Shown: positions 46,581 through 57,223 of the stretch, one piece after another
How the letters are laid out: every line of letters starts with the position of its first letter
How positions within the stretch are numbered: the first letter of the stretch is position 1
Assembly: GCF_018446385.1 (NCBI RefSeq)
Contig: NC_055991.1
Coordinates: 118,711,794 to 118,775,793, forward strand
Direction of reading: 5' to 3'
DNA: 64,000 nt
From: Zingiber officinale
Taxonomy: Eukaryota; Streptophyta; Magnoliopsida; Zingiberales; Zingiberaceae
Made by a program: the position numbers and the translations under genes
Notes under the pieces: generated by a model
The model's input: the letters and a program-made list of their open reading frames with translations, nothing else
Told to the model about the DNA's origin: nothing
Database searches by the model: none

Positions 46581-48033
46581 TAATCCTGTCCGAAAATTGA
46601 GTTAGATGGACCGTCGGGTGAGGTGGATGGAATGTTGACCGAGTCGCAACGTCCCGGAGGGGAGTATGCTGAGATGGCTTCTGTGTTGACCAAGTTGTCA
46701 AAAGTCCTCTGGTCAACGCTACCTACAGCCAACGACCGGGTCGTCCCAATCTCTGGTACCCCGAGACTCGAGGCAAATCCAACGAATATATAAGTAACAG
46801 ACTAATAATATAATAATGAAATAAATGAGGGGCGAGTACAAAAAACGTACCCTAGCCCAGGGGGGCGCCCTCGGATGGGACGCTGCTCAAGTTGTCGTGA
46901 CCCGGAAGGGTAGATGAATGTGCCGACGAGGAGCTGGGTTTGACGACGCAGAGCTGAACGCAATAGCACGAAACCGAATGCAACCTCAGCACGTAGGCCG
47001 AAATAAGATATCGGCACGCAGACCGGGATATAAATATCGGCGCGCAGGCCGGGATACAAATATCGGCACACAAGTCGGGAGATGAATATCAGCACGCAGG
47101 CTGGGACATAAAACATCGCACGAGTCTGGCCAAAACATAATGGCAACGAGGGCTCAGGGGCCCGATCGACATTGGAGGCATACGACACTACGGATCGAGC
47201 GCCGGAGAACCAGACCAACGGATTTGAGGTGTTGACAGTGGCTCCAACAACTACGGTGGCAGCGGGAAGAGAGGAAGAGGAGGGCGATGGGCTGTCGCGC
47301 GTGGCAGCGTGAGTAAGGGAGAAAATGAGGGCTCTGGCGGCGTGCGTCTAAGCCGACGATGGCGGGAGGCGGCTATGCAAGAGAGAGAGAAGAGGAAGGG
47401 AGGGCAGAGTTGGCGCGAGAAGGACCCGGCGGCGACGAGACCCTCCGGCAAGGCAGCGCTAAATGGGGGCGGCGGCGGCGTCCCTCGCGGCTGTGGTGGC
47501 AGCGAGGAAGGAAAACGCGAGCTCCTCCCTAGGTTCCTCTTAGCTACAGAAGAAGAAGCCCTCGCTGGTGTTGGCGTCGGTCTGACTGGCGACAGCAGAG
47601 GCATGGAGAGGAAGAAGGAAAAAGAGATGTTGTGACCGGTGTCGTGAGGAGAAGGAAGAGGAGAGGTTATGGCTAGCGTCACGAGGAGAAGAAAGACGAA
47701 GGAGGAAGTCGTCGCCGGCGGCCATCGTTCGAGGGTGGCGGCGCAGTGCAAGACATGAAGCAGGAAAGTCCTCCCCTCATCTTGAGATGCGGTCTGGTTG
47801 CGGAAGAAAGGGAGGGAGAGAGGAGAAGAGGTGGCGACCGAAGGAAGAAGAGGGGAGCGGGCGGCGTCGGTGTCAGCTAGGAGCGTGAGAGGGCTAGCGG
47901 CGGAGCCAAACGAAGAAGAAGACCCTTTGAACCAAACCCACGAAGCCCTCTTAAGCCCTAAACAGTGGAAGGACGAAAATGCCCCTCCTTCCTCTCTTAA
48001 TTACCCTTCTGCCCCTAAATCATATCCACATCA
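46581..48033 (-). repeat. 5' LTR of the Tat-like element, intact, 1,453 bp
   Basis: In minus orientation it begins TGATGTGGATATG and ends GGACAGGATTA. It holds the 26-bp minisatellite (about 47000-47110) and the GC-rich block (47220-47900) of its partner. It shows the unoccupied CACTA site (CCCAGGGGGGCGCCCTCGG, about 46856-46874) and the unoccupied solo-LTR site (GCAGAGGCATGG, about 47594-47606). Confidence 0.8.
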
Positions 48034-48754
48034 ATACCCTTCTAGGAGATAGTGTTGCTGACATCAGGCATGGACAATAGACGGATCGTACGGCGGAAGC
48101 TTCTACTGTCTTGTTAATGATATGCATGCTCTGTTAAGGTATGATGTCAGAAGTACTTTCTTGACAAGTCCCTTCATAGGATATATGGGAGAACGTGTCC
48201 ATGCCTTGAGGAGCGTGCACGTCGCTAACCAAAGCTCTATATAAAAAGGGTCCATCATCTGCAGAGGTACGCATGATTCATTGTTTGCACTAGAGTTATT
48301 GTTGCTCTGTTTTCTTCTATTATTTCAGTGACTGACTTGAGTATCGGATGACCAACACCGGGAATCCCTTCGCTGGCTCGGTACTAACATTACTTGTTTT
48401 GTAGAGCGGAGCGACGTCTATAGCTGGTCAGCGAAGCCACCACATCTCTAACTTTCCATCTTTCCACTTTCGGATAAGATCAATATGCTTATTAGCCTAT
48501 CATTTTTATATGAAATATGACTAAGTTGATAAGGGAAAGTATTCTAAATAATTAAGTGCTGACGTTTTTTTATGCATTAGAAAAAATTAGTTTTTTTAGA
48601 GTGTGCTAGTAAGTGTTGATTTCTTAGATCTTGTACACGTTTACCCACGTTTCTTGGGTTTCTTTTTACCCAGTTTGTGTTCAGTTTAATTTTCTACAAG
48701 TCTGCTGGCATTTGTACTACGAAAATCATCTGGAATCTTATGGTGCTTTGTTAG
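48034..48754 (+). repeat. Truncated LTR remnant with TATA box, then spacer
   Basis: TATATAAA at 48238-48245 is followed by AAGGGTCC and, near 48330, GACTTGAGTATCGG and GGAATCCCTTCGCTGG. This layout is typical of the R/U5 part of some gypsy LTRs. No second copy is in the window. From about 48440 the sequence looks like an intron leading into the CPN60 fragment. Confidence 0.4.
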
Positions 48755-49485
48755 GATGTAAAAACTGTTAAATGAATGGGAAGTTACGTTGTTGAAGGGA
48801 TGAAACTTGAACGAGGCTACATATCACCTTATTTCATTACCGACCAAAAAATTGGTAAGTAGCCTATCCTGATCATATCTACATAACATTTCTTTTATTG
48901 TTTAGTGAATCTCATTTTGGAATTTTCAGGAACTTGTTGATCCTCTAATTTTGATACATGAGAAGAAAATCTCAAGTATTAATGCAATCGACAAGGTGTT
49001 AGAGTTGGCATTCAAGGTAAAGTATCCTGATTCAACGTGTCTTTACAGGATATGATATCTACTCACATTTTTCTTTAATGTGCTCAGAGACATTTGCTAA
49101 TTGTTGCTGAAGATTTAGAAAGTGATGCATTCGCAACTTTGATTCTAAATAAGCTACGTGCTGGAATTAAGGTCAAAGTTTCATTTTAAACCACCTTTTA
49201 GTCATTTATGATTGTAAATTTCTGGTCACCTAGTCTTGATTATTTTCTGATGCTGATGCTTATGCAGTTGTGATCATTCAGGTTTGTGCTATTAAGGCAC
49301 CTGTTTTGGGGGAGAACAGGTAATCGAATCTGCAAGATCTTGCTACTCTCAGCCTTTGTTAACAATTTGTTGTTTGGTAATGTTCTAATAAGTTGTCATG
49401 TTATATGCTGCAGCTCGTAACAGAAGAACTAGGCCTGAACCTGGAGAAAGTGGAACTTGACATACTTGGTAAATGCAAAAGAGTG
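48755..49485 (+). pseudogene. CPN60: Mitochondrial-type chaperonin CPN60 gene fragment
   Basis: Five exon pieces keep their introns: 48755-48854 (VVEGMKLERGYISPYFIT), 48930-49016 (DPLILIHEKKISSIN), 49088-49171 ([20 protein letters not shown]), 49282-49352 (VCAIKAPVLGENR, then TAA at 49321-49323 where Lys is expected) and 49414-49485 (LVTEELGLNLEKVELDILG). Junctions are mostly GT/AG. These cover only part of the apical and intermediate domains of a roughly 570-residue protein. Exon 1 has a frame-breaking TGA (GTTAAATGAATG). The 5' and 3' parts are absent, so this is a truncated genomic copy, not a processed pseudogene. It borders retroelement remnants on both sides. Confidence 0.85.
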
Positions 49486-49854
49486 AATCAATGCTTTTGT
49501 TTTTGTAGTTTTTTTTTTTTTGGTCACTAGTTCAATTAACAAGAAGAAATGGAGTTGATTGCATTAAGAGATGTACAGTTCTCTGAGATTCATCTATTTC
49601 CCACATCTATGCTTATTTTACCTGTTTCAATTAAATCTTCATACATATGTTGCCTTAAGATATTTCCCTCCTTAAATCCATCTTTTTTAAAGCTGATTAT
49701 ACTGGAAATGTATTGCCTTAAGCTGATATAAAAATGTTGATTTTAAATCCATCTTTTTGACACCAACAAGCAACAATAGTTGTCATTTTAGCCCCCACAT
49801 GTTCACACACTTAATATTTAAATGGATAGTTGCTCCAATAGATCTTAGGATTGT
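49486..49854. other. Spacer after the CPN60 fragment, nothing recognised
   Basis: AT-rich with T-runs and a repeated TTAAATCCATCTTTTT (about 49672 and 49743). It may be remaining CPN60 intron. Confidence 0.4.
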
Positions 49855-50695
49855 TGGTACAACGGGGTCGACAAAAGGGAGGGGTGAATTACCTGCAAAA
49901 TAAGAATTACTCCTCGTACTTTCAACTCTAAAATAGCAACAATAAAATAAAAGCAAACTAATAGAAAGAAAAGAAAGAAGACTCAGAGATTTGATTTGGT
50001 TACGACCTAAGTGATTGTTAATCCAAGACGGTTGAACAGTTCTACTAGAAACGTCTCTTTCACTGTAGGCGGAGAAGCCTTTTTACACACTAAGAAAGCT
50101 CAGATGTTGCTAGGAATTGAATACAGAGTTGAATGAATAATTTCCTAACTCCAGAGGTCTTTATATAACTCTTGGAAATCCTATCTCGAGTCCTGAGGGT
50201 ACCTCCAAAGGAGTTGAGAGCGCCTCCAAGGGGATAAGTGGATAAAACTTTATCCGCTCGTAAACGGTCTATTTGACCTAGTTAAGGGCGCCTCCAAGAG
50301 CATTGAGGCACCCTCAATGCAGTTGAGGGCGCCCTCACTCTGGTGAGGGTGGAGGCGCCTCAGCAGTTGTTGAGGGCGCCTCCAGCTACTTTTCCAGCAC
50401 TTCTTCGTCTTCTCTTTAGCTTCCGAAGTCCCGATAACTTCGAGGATTGTGGCCAACCGAAATAGGGCTCACTCGAATCCAATTTCCGGCCTTCTTCTCG
50501 AGCAGGCTTCTGCCCCGGCTTCTCGTCTCTCGAACGTCGCACACGTTCTTCTCGTCCACTAGTGTACTCTTCCGCAGCTCTTTCATCTTTCGAACATACC
50601 GAGCCCGTCGGCTCCCTTCCCGTACCGTCCTTCTCGCTAGCTACGTCTTTCGCTCGAGATCCTGCGCTCCTAAGCTCCTGCACACTTAAACGCAT
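49855..50695 (-). repeat. SIRE-like copia LTR fragment
   Basis: It starts TGTTGGTACAACGGGGTCGAC and early on has AAAAGGGAGGGGTGAATTACC, as in SIRE-type LTRs. It contains repeats of GAGGGCGCCTCCA and CCCTCAATGCAGTTGAGGGC (50200-50390). The right boundary is unclear and no partner or PBS is seen. The open frames at 50360-50695 have no known domain. Confidence 0.5.
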
Positions 50696-51418
50696 GGATC
50701 AAAATCAAACAGGACATAATCTAACTTGATTGATCATATCAAAATAATCACGGGATCTAACCAAAATTAATTCTCAACCGACTTAAATGTCACCTAATTT
50801 ACTTCCTTCCAAAGAATATAAGGTTGCCAAATCATTAAGATGAGTATTTCACTTTTGCTCCAATGGTAATCATTATCCGAAACTAGCCAAATCAAATAAG
50901 TTTGGCCAAACATAACTCGAAGGCATTTCCGTTTATATGATTATTACGACAATTTATTTTCATACTAATCAATACATGAATCTTAAATTCGGGAAATCAG
51001 CATCTTTAAATGTCTTTCACTATCCAAATCTCAGATTGAGAAAGATAGCACTGAGAAAGAAAGGCCAACCTGGAAAGGGAGGACTAGCAGGCAATACTAT
51101 ATTTAATCGACTTCATTCGATTACACTCGTGTTCGGATATCGTTTTCCCTAAGCACTTGGCCTCAGTGCTCGGATTCCGATTTCCCTGAGCATTCTATTC
51201 TGATACCAATTTCGATCGAGCATCCTATCTCAATGTTCAAATACTAACTTCCACCGATCATCTAGACTCAATATTACTCCCTAATTGCCTTCAGACGTCA
51301 AATAAAATGATATTAAATATCAGTGTTACACTCACACCGTGTAACAATGATTAAGAACGCCATCAAAGCCCAATGATATGTCGCATTACTCACTGCCTCA
51401 ACGTCACAGTCATTTCTT
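50696..51418. other. Intergenic, no gene seen
   Basis: Mixed-composition DNA. The stretch 51120-51260 has several CTCGGATTCCGATTTCCCTGAGCAT-like direct repeats (unit about 40 bp), probably another LTR scrap. Confidence 0.35.
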
Positions 51419-51918
51419 TAGAGTTGTAAATGACCTAAGCATTCAATATTGGTGAACAAACTTGGTATTTGGCTAAATAAAAGTTTATTTATTTTCGTTC
51501 AATATGCACAAGATCGATTAAACAAATAAGTTTAAACAACACGTTAAATTAAATAAACAAACTTGAATACATATATATTCAACTCATTAACGTTTGTAAA
51601 CAACGTTCATGAACAATGTTCACGAATTATATTCATTAATAAAACTCTTATCAATATGTTAAACAAGCTTGAATTGAGAGTTCGATAACATCTAAACGAA
51701 CAAAACTCGAACTAAACTCAAGTCAAACTTAAATTGAGAGCTCGATAACATTTGAATGAATCAAGCTTAAGTCAAGTTTCAAATAAACTCAAGCTCATAA
51801 CAAATAAATCAAACCAAACTTGAACAATTATTTCAAAAGTTTGATTCGACTTAATTATCTTATCAAGTAATTTTGAACACTATAAATTTCAACTCAACTC
51901 GGCTCATTTACACTCCTA
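51419..51918. mobile_element. Small inverted-repeat element (MITE-like), about 500 bp
   Basis: The left end TAGAGTTGTAAATGACC and the right end read in reverse, ATAGGAGTGTAAATGAGCC, are imperfect inverted repeats. The interior is AT-rich with repeated TTCAAACTTGA-like words. The flanks share TTTCT but no clean target duplication is certain. Confidence 0.45.
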
Positions 51919-52074
51919 TTTTTCTAGGCTCTTTCTCGAGCCTAGAAAATGTATTTCTTGCTCGCATTAATCATTAATTTTAAAATGTGTTTTAAATTTT
52001 GTATTTTGGTGTTAAAATATGGGTAATTTTGCATGCATTCTCTATTGGCAAACAAATCTTTGCATGCAGTCCCC

Positions 52075-52650
52075 ATCCATGAAAATCTTTATTTTCACTC
52101 CCTAGTCAAACATCTTTACCTAATTGTCCATAATATTTTTAGGTATAAAAGTCTAAAAATCAGTATAAATCCTCTTAAATTGAGTATATTAACTTAGAAT
52201 CTAATATATTTTCTATCAAATTGAGTACGATTCTTTTTTCACCTCAAAATATACTCGATTTTAGTTTAATGTGCTGAATTTAATAGGAAGTATACTCATT
52301 TTTAGACTATTTGTACCGAAAAATATGAGGGTTAATTTCGATAGAAAATATACTCGATCCTAGTATAGAGTACTAGATTATAGTGTAAAGTGCTGAATTT
52401 AACATGAATTATACTTAGCTTATTTTTAGACTTTTTATACCTAAAAAATAATAGGGACAATTTTGATAGAAAATATACTCGATTTTTAATATAAAGTATT
52501 GACTTTAAAAAGAATTATACTAAATTTTGAAATTTTTGTACCTAAAAAATTTGAGGGGTAATTTAGGTATCAATATTTACATGAGAGAGTTGAAACAAGT
52601 AATACTTTGCATGCAGGGAGTGGAAATAAAATTTTTTGGACATGAAAATT
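52075..52650. mobile_element. Foldback element with long inverted arms
   Basis: The left arm (TTTATTTTCACTCCCT, then TACCTAATTG and TTTTTAGGTATAAAAGTCTAA) recurs in reverse order and orientation near the right end (52500-52640). Internal copies of GATAGAAAATATACTCGAT add direct repeats of about 130 bp. No coding sequence. Boundaries are approximate. Confidence 0.5.
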
Positions 52651-52887
52651 ATATGTAAAATTAACATTATGATTGAGGATTTTTCTCTAATTTATCGTTA
52701 AAATATTGATTTTACTTTTTTAAGTCAACATTAAAATCAGAAGGCGTTTTGATAATAAAATGAAAACTTGAGGATGTTTTAGCATTAATTAAATTTTAAG
52801 GTATTTTGAGTGGGCGAAATGAAATTTTTTACTTTATTTAATCATTTATCGGCCTCATTCTACGGCGGGAAACATCTCGATCCTGCG

Positions 52888-55210
52888 ATGAGCTCGTGCC
52901 TCCGATTCACAGATCCCGACGAGAACCCTAGCCCTAGCGGCGGCAGATGGGAGAAGCGAGCGGTCGATCTGGGCGACGGCAGTGAGGTCGTCTACGTTCC
53001 CCGGCTTATTCCTCGCGACCAGGCCTGGGAATGGTTCCGGTATCTCAATCGCGAAATTCCGTGGACGAGACCTTCGATCCGGGTCTTCGGAAGATCTTGC
53101 GTCCAGGTATTCACCAAACTCCTTGATTCGATCTGTTCGATGAAGAAATGCCATGAAATAGGTTTTTGATCTTTGAACTTTTGCTCTCTGATGTAACTAA
53201 TCGGCCTTTTGATGCGTTGATCCTCCTCGGACGAGACCTTTGGTCCGCCACGTTTAAGCGAGATCTCGTGTCCAGGTTGTTACCAATTTCCTTCTTGACT
53301 CCATCTTTCTGATGAAAAATTGCGACTTTTTTCTTTCTTTCAACAAATAGGTTTTTGATCGTTGAGCTTTTGCTCTCTGATGCTATTAATCGGCGCTTCT
53401 TTTTGATACGTTGGTATACTCCCGTGAACGAGACCTTCGATCCATCTCTTTGGAAGATCTTCCTTCCAGATTTTACCAATTCCCATCTGAAGAAATTTGA
53501 CTCCTTTTATGATCAAATAGATTGTTAATCTTCAAACTTATATGTGAACTTATAGCTGGGATTAATTTGATGCCTGCTGTAAGACTGATTCTTGAAATAT
53601 GATAAGCAACCTTTCTCAGGTTAATGCTTTAATCCACTGCAATGATTGTAAAGAAATTCTGTTATTTTTATACAAAATAAATCGATAACCATTAGTCGAT
53701 TTAGTAACTGCTAAATTTCAAATATCTTATTTGAATGATGCTTACATAGTGGATACTCTGAATTGGTTTGACTTGTAGTCAGGAAAACATAAATTTGTTT
53801 GATACTCTGTAAATTATTAGAGTTCGTTTGTTTTGTAAAACAGAATTTTTTTGCAGATTTTTCAGGGTTTGGTTTAGGGGAAAATCACGGTCAATAAAAA
53901 AAAGAAAGATGAAATCTTTATGAAGTTACATACACATGCACACCAAATTCCACTCCTTCCCTTTGTGACCCCTGTTCAATCACCCTAAGCTCACCTCCTA
54001 CATCCACGAGGATGCGAAAGAAGTTGAGGTTGAAGACAATAGATGTTTATCAATTTAACCATCTACCATCGAACAATGGAAAATAGGTTTCTTGTAAGAA
54101 ATTCTCCTAAAAACTCTCTGAAAAGTGCTTTCACTTTGTAAACTATTTTCTTTATAACAAAATGGACCCTTGGTTTATCTAAAATATCCTAAAGTTGTGC
54201 GGTTTGGTGAATGCCAAATTATAATTTTTCTTCTATTTGTACTTTCAAACGAAGTTTTGTCAAAAATTTAATTCTATATGTTGTAATAGCTATGTTTTTT
54301 TTTCTCCCCTGCAGCCTAGAGAGACTTGTTATATTGCAGAGAAGGGGCTCGCACCGATGAGATACAGTGGATACCAGCCAAACTCATATTCTTGGGAAGA
54401 ATACCCTGTTGTCAAAGACATCTTGATGACAGTATGAGCTATCTGTTAATCTTTTTTCTGTCTTTGAAGTTGGAAATTGCTAGTCATGCAAGTCTATTTT
54501 TGCGCATTTGCCCTTGCAATCAGTGTTCTGATGGACTAAACCAATCTGGTAGAAAATTGCGGCCGGGCTCTCCCAACATTGCTTGCAATTTGCATCGTTA
54601 CTTATTCTCTTGCTCTGATAATACATCCATAACATGATAATAGCAATACATCTTGGTGCAGTTCAGGCTTTTAGTATCATACAAGTTTCTGACCACCGTA
54701 AAGCTAATGTTTTGGATTAATAACTCGATTCACATTTTGCTATCTAGGTTTGTGAAGCATTCCCTGGGTCCAAATTCAACACTGTGCTTCTGAACAGATA
54801 CAAGAATGGCTCAGACTATGTTGCATGGCACTCGGACGAAGATAAATTGTATGGCTCAGCCCCAGAAATAGCTTCAGTTTCATTTGGTTGCGAGCGGGAA
54901 TTTCTGTTGCGAAAGAAACCTACGAAAAGCCAAGGTTCATAAAAAAGGATCAGCCACTTGAATATTTTTCTCAGCATTCACTCACCAACTAAACTCTGCT
55001 CTAATGGTGATTGTATTACCAGCTGCTAAAGGCGCACGTCATTCGGATAGGAAACAACTCGAACACAAACAGCAGTCTTTTGTTCTAAAACATGGATCTT
55101 TGCTGCTGATGAAAGGCTACACACAGCGCGACTGGGTTCATTCAGTGCCCAAACGCCTGAAAGCAGATTCCATTAGAATCAACCTCACATTCAGGCACAT
55201 TGTGGCGTAA
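52888..55210 (+). CDS. ALKBH2: ALKBH2-like DNA oxidative demethylase, 4 exons
   Basis: Exons 52888-53106, 54315-54431, 54748-54934 and 55023-55210 (stop TAA) give 236 residues with consistent phases and GT/AG introns. The protein is an Fe(II)/2-oxoglutarate dioxygenase that removes alkyl groups (1-methyladenine, 3-methylcytosine) from DNA, presumably in the nucleus. Iron ligands are His140 and Asp142 (WHSDED) and His214 (HSVPKR). The 2-oxoglutarate-binding arginines are Arg226 and Arg232 (RINLTFR). NRYKNGSDYVAWH and APEIASVSFGCEREF are typical of the ALKBH2/3 group. I chose ATG 52888 because conservation begins just after it; an in-frame ATG at 52819 would add 23 residues of AT-rich, leader-like sequence. 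Intron 1 contains decayed repeats of the exon 1 end. Confidence 0.92.
53150..53490 (+). repeat. Partial tandem repeats of exon 1 within ALKBH2 intron 1
   Basis: The segment around exon 1's end (GACGAGACCTTCGATCC...GTCCAGGTATTCACCAA, 53064-53118) recurs at about 53229-53290 and 53426-53480, together with the following TTTTGCTCTCTGATG sequence (53179 and 53367). The middle copy keeps a CAG/GTTG donor-like junction; the last has lost it (CAGATT). Confidence 0.75.
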
Positions 55211-56187
55211 GCAATGTTTTGGAAATTAGCAGATGGTCTAGTTCATCATTCCCCTTGTCAAGCTGATATTTAGGATAAATTTTATTCGACCCACCCCGAT
55301 CGCTACTTGTTTACAGCAACCATTTGTTCTGAAAGTGTATCTTTGTGGCAGATGAAAGGCTACGTGTACATGGTTTCGTATTCAGCTGAATTTTTTCCAG
55401 TATATATTAATAGATCTAACTGCGTCCCAGTTCTTGGTTTTCCATGTTGAGTCGGGCTCGATTAATAATACATATGTAAAAATGTCTCTCCCTACAAATT
55501 TTGGATAATTTAAAATCTTAAATCTTTAATACAACCATGAATTTTTAAAATATTTCAGAATGCTTTAATATTATTCATTTCTTATATTGTTTTTGTAACT
55601 TTCGATAATATATGTCAGACTGAACAGGCGAAACCCAGCCAAAGCCCGAACCTGTATAGAGATCATCAAATATGACCATGCATAGTTCACCATACCACGA
55701 TAGCAAGGAGAAGGACAAACTAGTTTATAAACATCAATAGAAATTGATACATGCCTTACACAACTGTACCCGAGAGGAATTCAAACACCAACAGAAGCAT
55801 GCGATTATATATATTCATATACACGCACTGGAGACAATTCTGTATTTCTCCATCTGCAACAAACAATAATTATGATTATGATCCTGAGGCTCCAAGTGAA
55901 TTAGAGCATTAGTGCAAACGGTTCAGAAATAAACTGCGCATATATGATTCGCTGTCACTTGTATCTTTGATAGAGCATGTTTTAATCAAAACACTTTGCA
56001 TGGGCTAGCCGTGCAGTTTTAAATTTTTTTTAGTGTAATTTCAGATTAAGACAGGAGTGATTAACAAATATTTGGTTTTCTTTCATTCACGGAAACACAT
56101 GTAAAAAAGATTGGACATAATTGCATAGTTGAAAAGACATGAAACATTTAGTTACAAAAGTCATTTGTCCTATCAAACGCTATATAC
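55211..56187. other. Intergenic region between convergent genes
   Basis: It holds the 3' flank of ALKBH2 and the 3' flank of the minus-strand gene beyond. AT-rich with no further coding signal. Confidence 0.5.
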
Positions 56188-57204
56188 TTACCATATAGAA
56201 AGACTTGCAAAAAGGAGCTCCAACTCTTCATCCTGGGAGACGCTTCTCTACAAAGACGTAACACAAGGTGTCAGGAAGAAAGGGAAAAAAAGACATCATG
56301 ATTTTGAAGAAGCAAAGACTATAATTTGGTCACTAGATATCTCTAGCGCTTGATGTAATTGAACCAACTAAAAGGTACAGTTGAGTTGGTAGAATTCAAA
56401 TAGGCAGGCAATCAATCAGTCAAGTCAATTGGGCATGGTGGGCCAAGCAAGTCTATGTGTCGATCATGTTGAGGGACCTATGTGGTCTAATGAGAGGATG
56501 GAGTAAAGAGTAGATCGGTCCGATCAGACAGGCAAGCTAGACAAGTTGTGAAATATGTTCCTATCTATTCCGTATAATATTCTTTCAAACCAACATAGGA
56601 ACATTAATTCCATGTCACCTCTATTTCATGAACAAAACTACAGCATATTCAAGATTCTATTTTTTGTCTATTCCATTTTCAAGAACTAAATATTCTATTC
56701 CTTATCTATTCTGATTTGTGAAGCAAACAAACAATAAACTTAAAGTTCAGTTGGAATCTAAAACCAACTTAAATTCCCATGACCATACTTCTATCCGAAC
56801 AATCCCACTGTCCATTTAAAGATCTGAAAATCAATATCTATGCTCATTTAAACTTTACTACCTAATTCGTGGGATGATTAGCATCAAAGTTTATGTTGAA
56901 GCTACTAAACCTAAATACACATCCAACAGCTTGAATTTGAAAACATAAGAGTAATACTATAATTTTTAGGGAAAAAATGCATTGTAACCTGGACGGAGAA
57001 AAGATGTAGAAGTTTCTTCAAGACCCGCATGCGATGAACTGCATAGCTACTATTCGATGGAAGCCGATTAACTCTGCTAATCTCAGCCTGAACTGCAGCT
57101 TTCTTTTCTTCCAATCCTGCTACATTCCTAATGGTAGTCCCATAGGTGTTTCCTAAGCCATTTTTACCATGATCAGGATTATTTGAAGTCCTGAGATGTT
57201 CCAT
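56188..57204 (-). CDS. Small 91-residue protein, function unknown
   Basis: Two coding exons, 57204-56989 (72 codons, ATG start) and 56247-56188 (19 codons plus TAA), are joined in phase 0 over a 741 bp GT/AG intron. The product is hydrophilic with a helical, coiled-coil-like middle (GLEEKKAAVQAEISRVNRLP), a basic patch (YAVHRMRVLKKLLHLF) and an acidic C-terminus (SQDEELELLFASLS). It has no signal peptide or membrane segment. I recall similar short plant proteins ending in an acidic ELELL...L motif but cannot name a function. Upstream, the exon starting at 57223 is open back to its acceptor, so the start codon is probable but not certain. An untranslated first exon lies near 58923-59000. Confidence 0.75.
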
Positions 57205-57223
57205 CAGGCTACCACTCGAGCAA

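Larger units (their letters stand above)
8660..48033 (-). mobile_element. Tat-like LTR retroelement, non-coding interior, host of nested insertions
   Basis: Two direct repeats of about 1.46 kb (left 8660-31957 after removing two insertions; right 46581-48033) flank an interior of about 4.9 kb after removing the Tekay-like element. A PBS-like TGGCGTCGTCTGTGGGAA lies 3 bases inside the right LTR and a purine tract (AAAGGGAGG) lies beside the left LTR, so the element runs right to left. Flanks ATATC (8655-8659) and ATACC (48034-48038) match at 4 of 5. The interior is tandem repeats and no gag or pol is recognisable, so this is a non-autonomous derivative. The LTRs differ at roughly one base in ten by eye over the first 200 bases, making this the oldest layer. 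Confidence 0.75.

Noticed and set aside
47251..47751. Pro/Ser-rich 166-codon frame
   Set aside because: It lies inside the GC-rich part of an LTR and is not preserved as a frame in the partner LTR.
52819..52887. 23-residue N-terminal extension of ALKBH2
   Set aside because: It is in frame but AT-rich and leader-like, and recognisable similarity starts after ATG 52888; kept only as an alternative.
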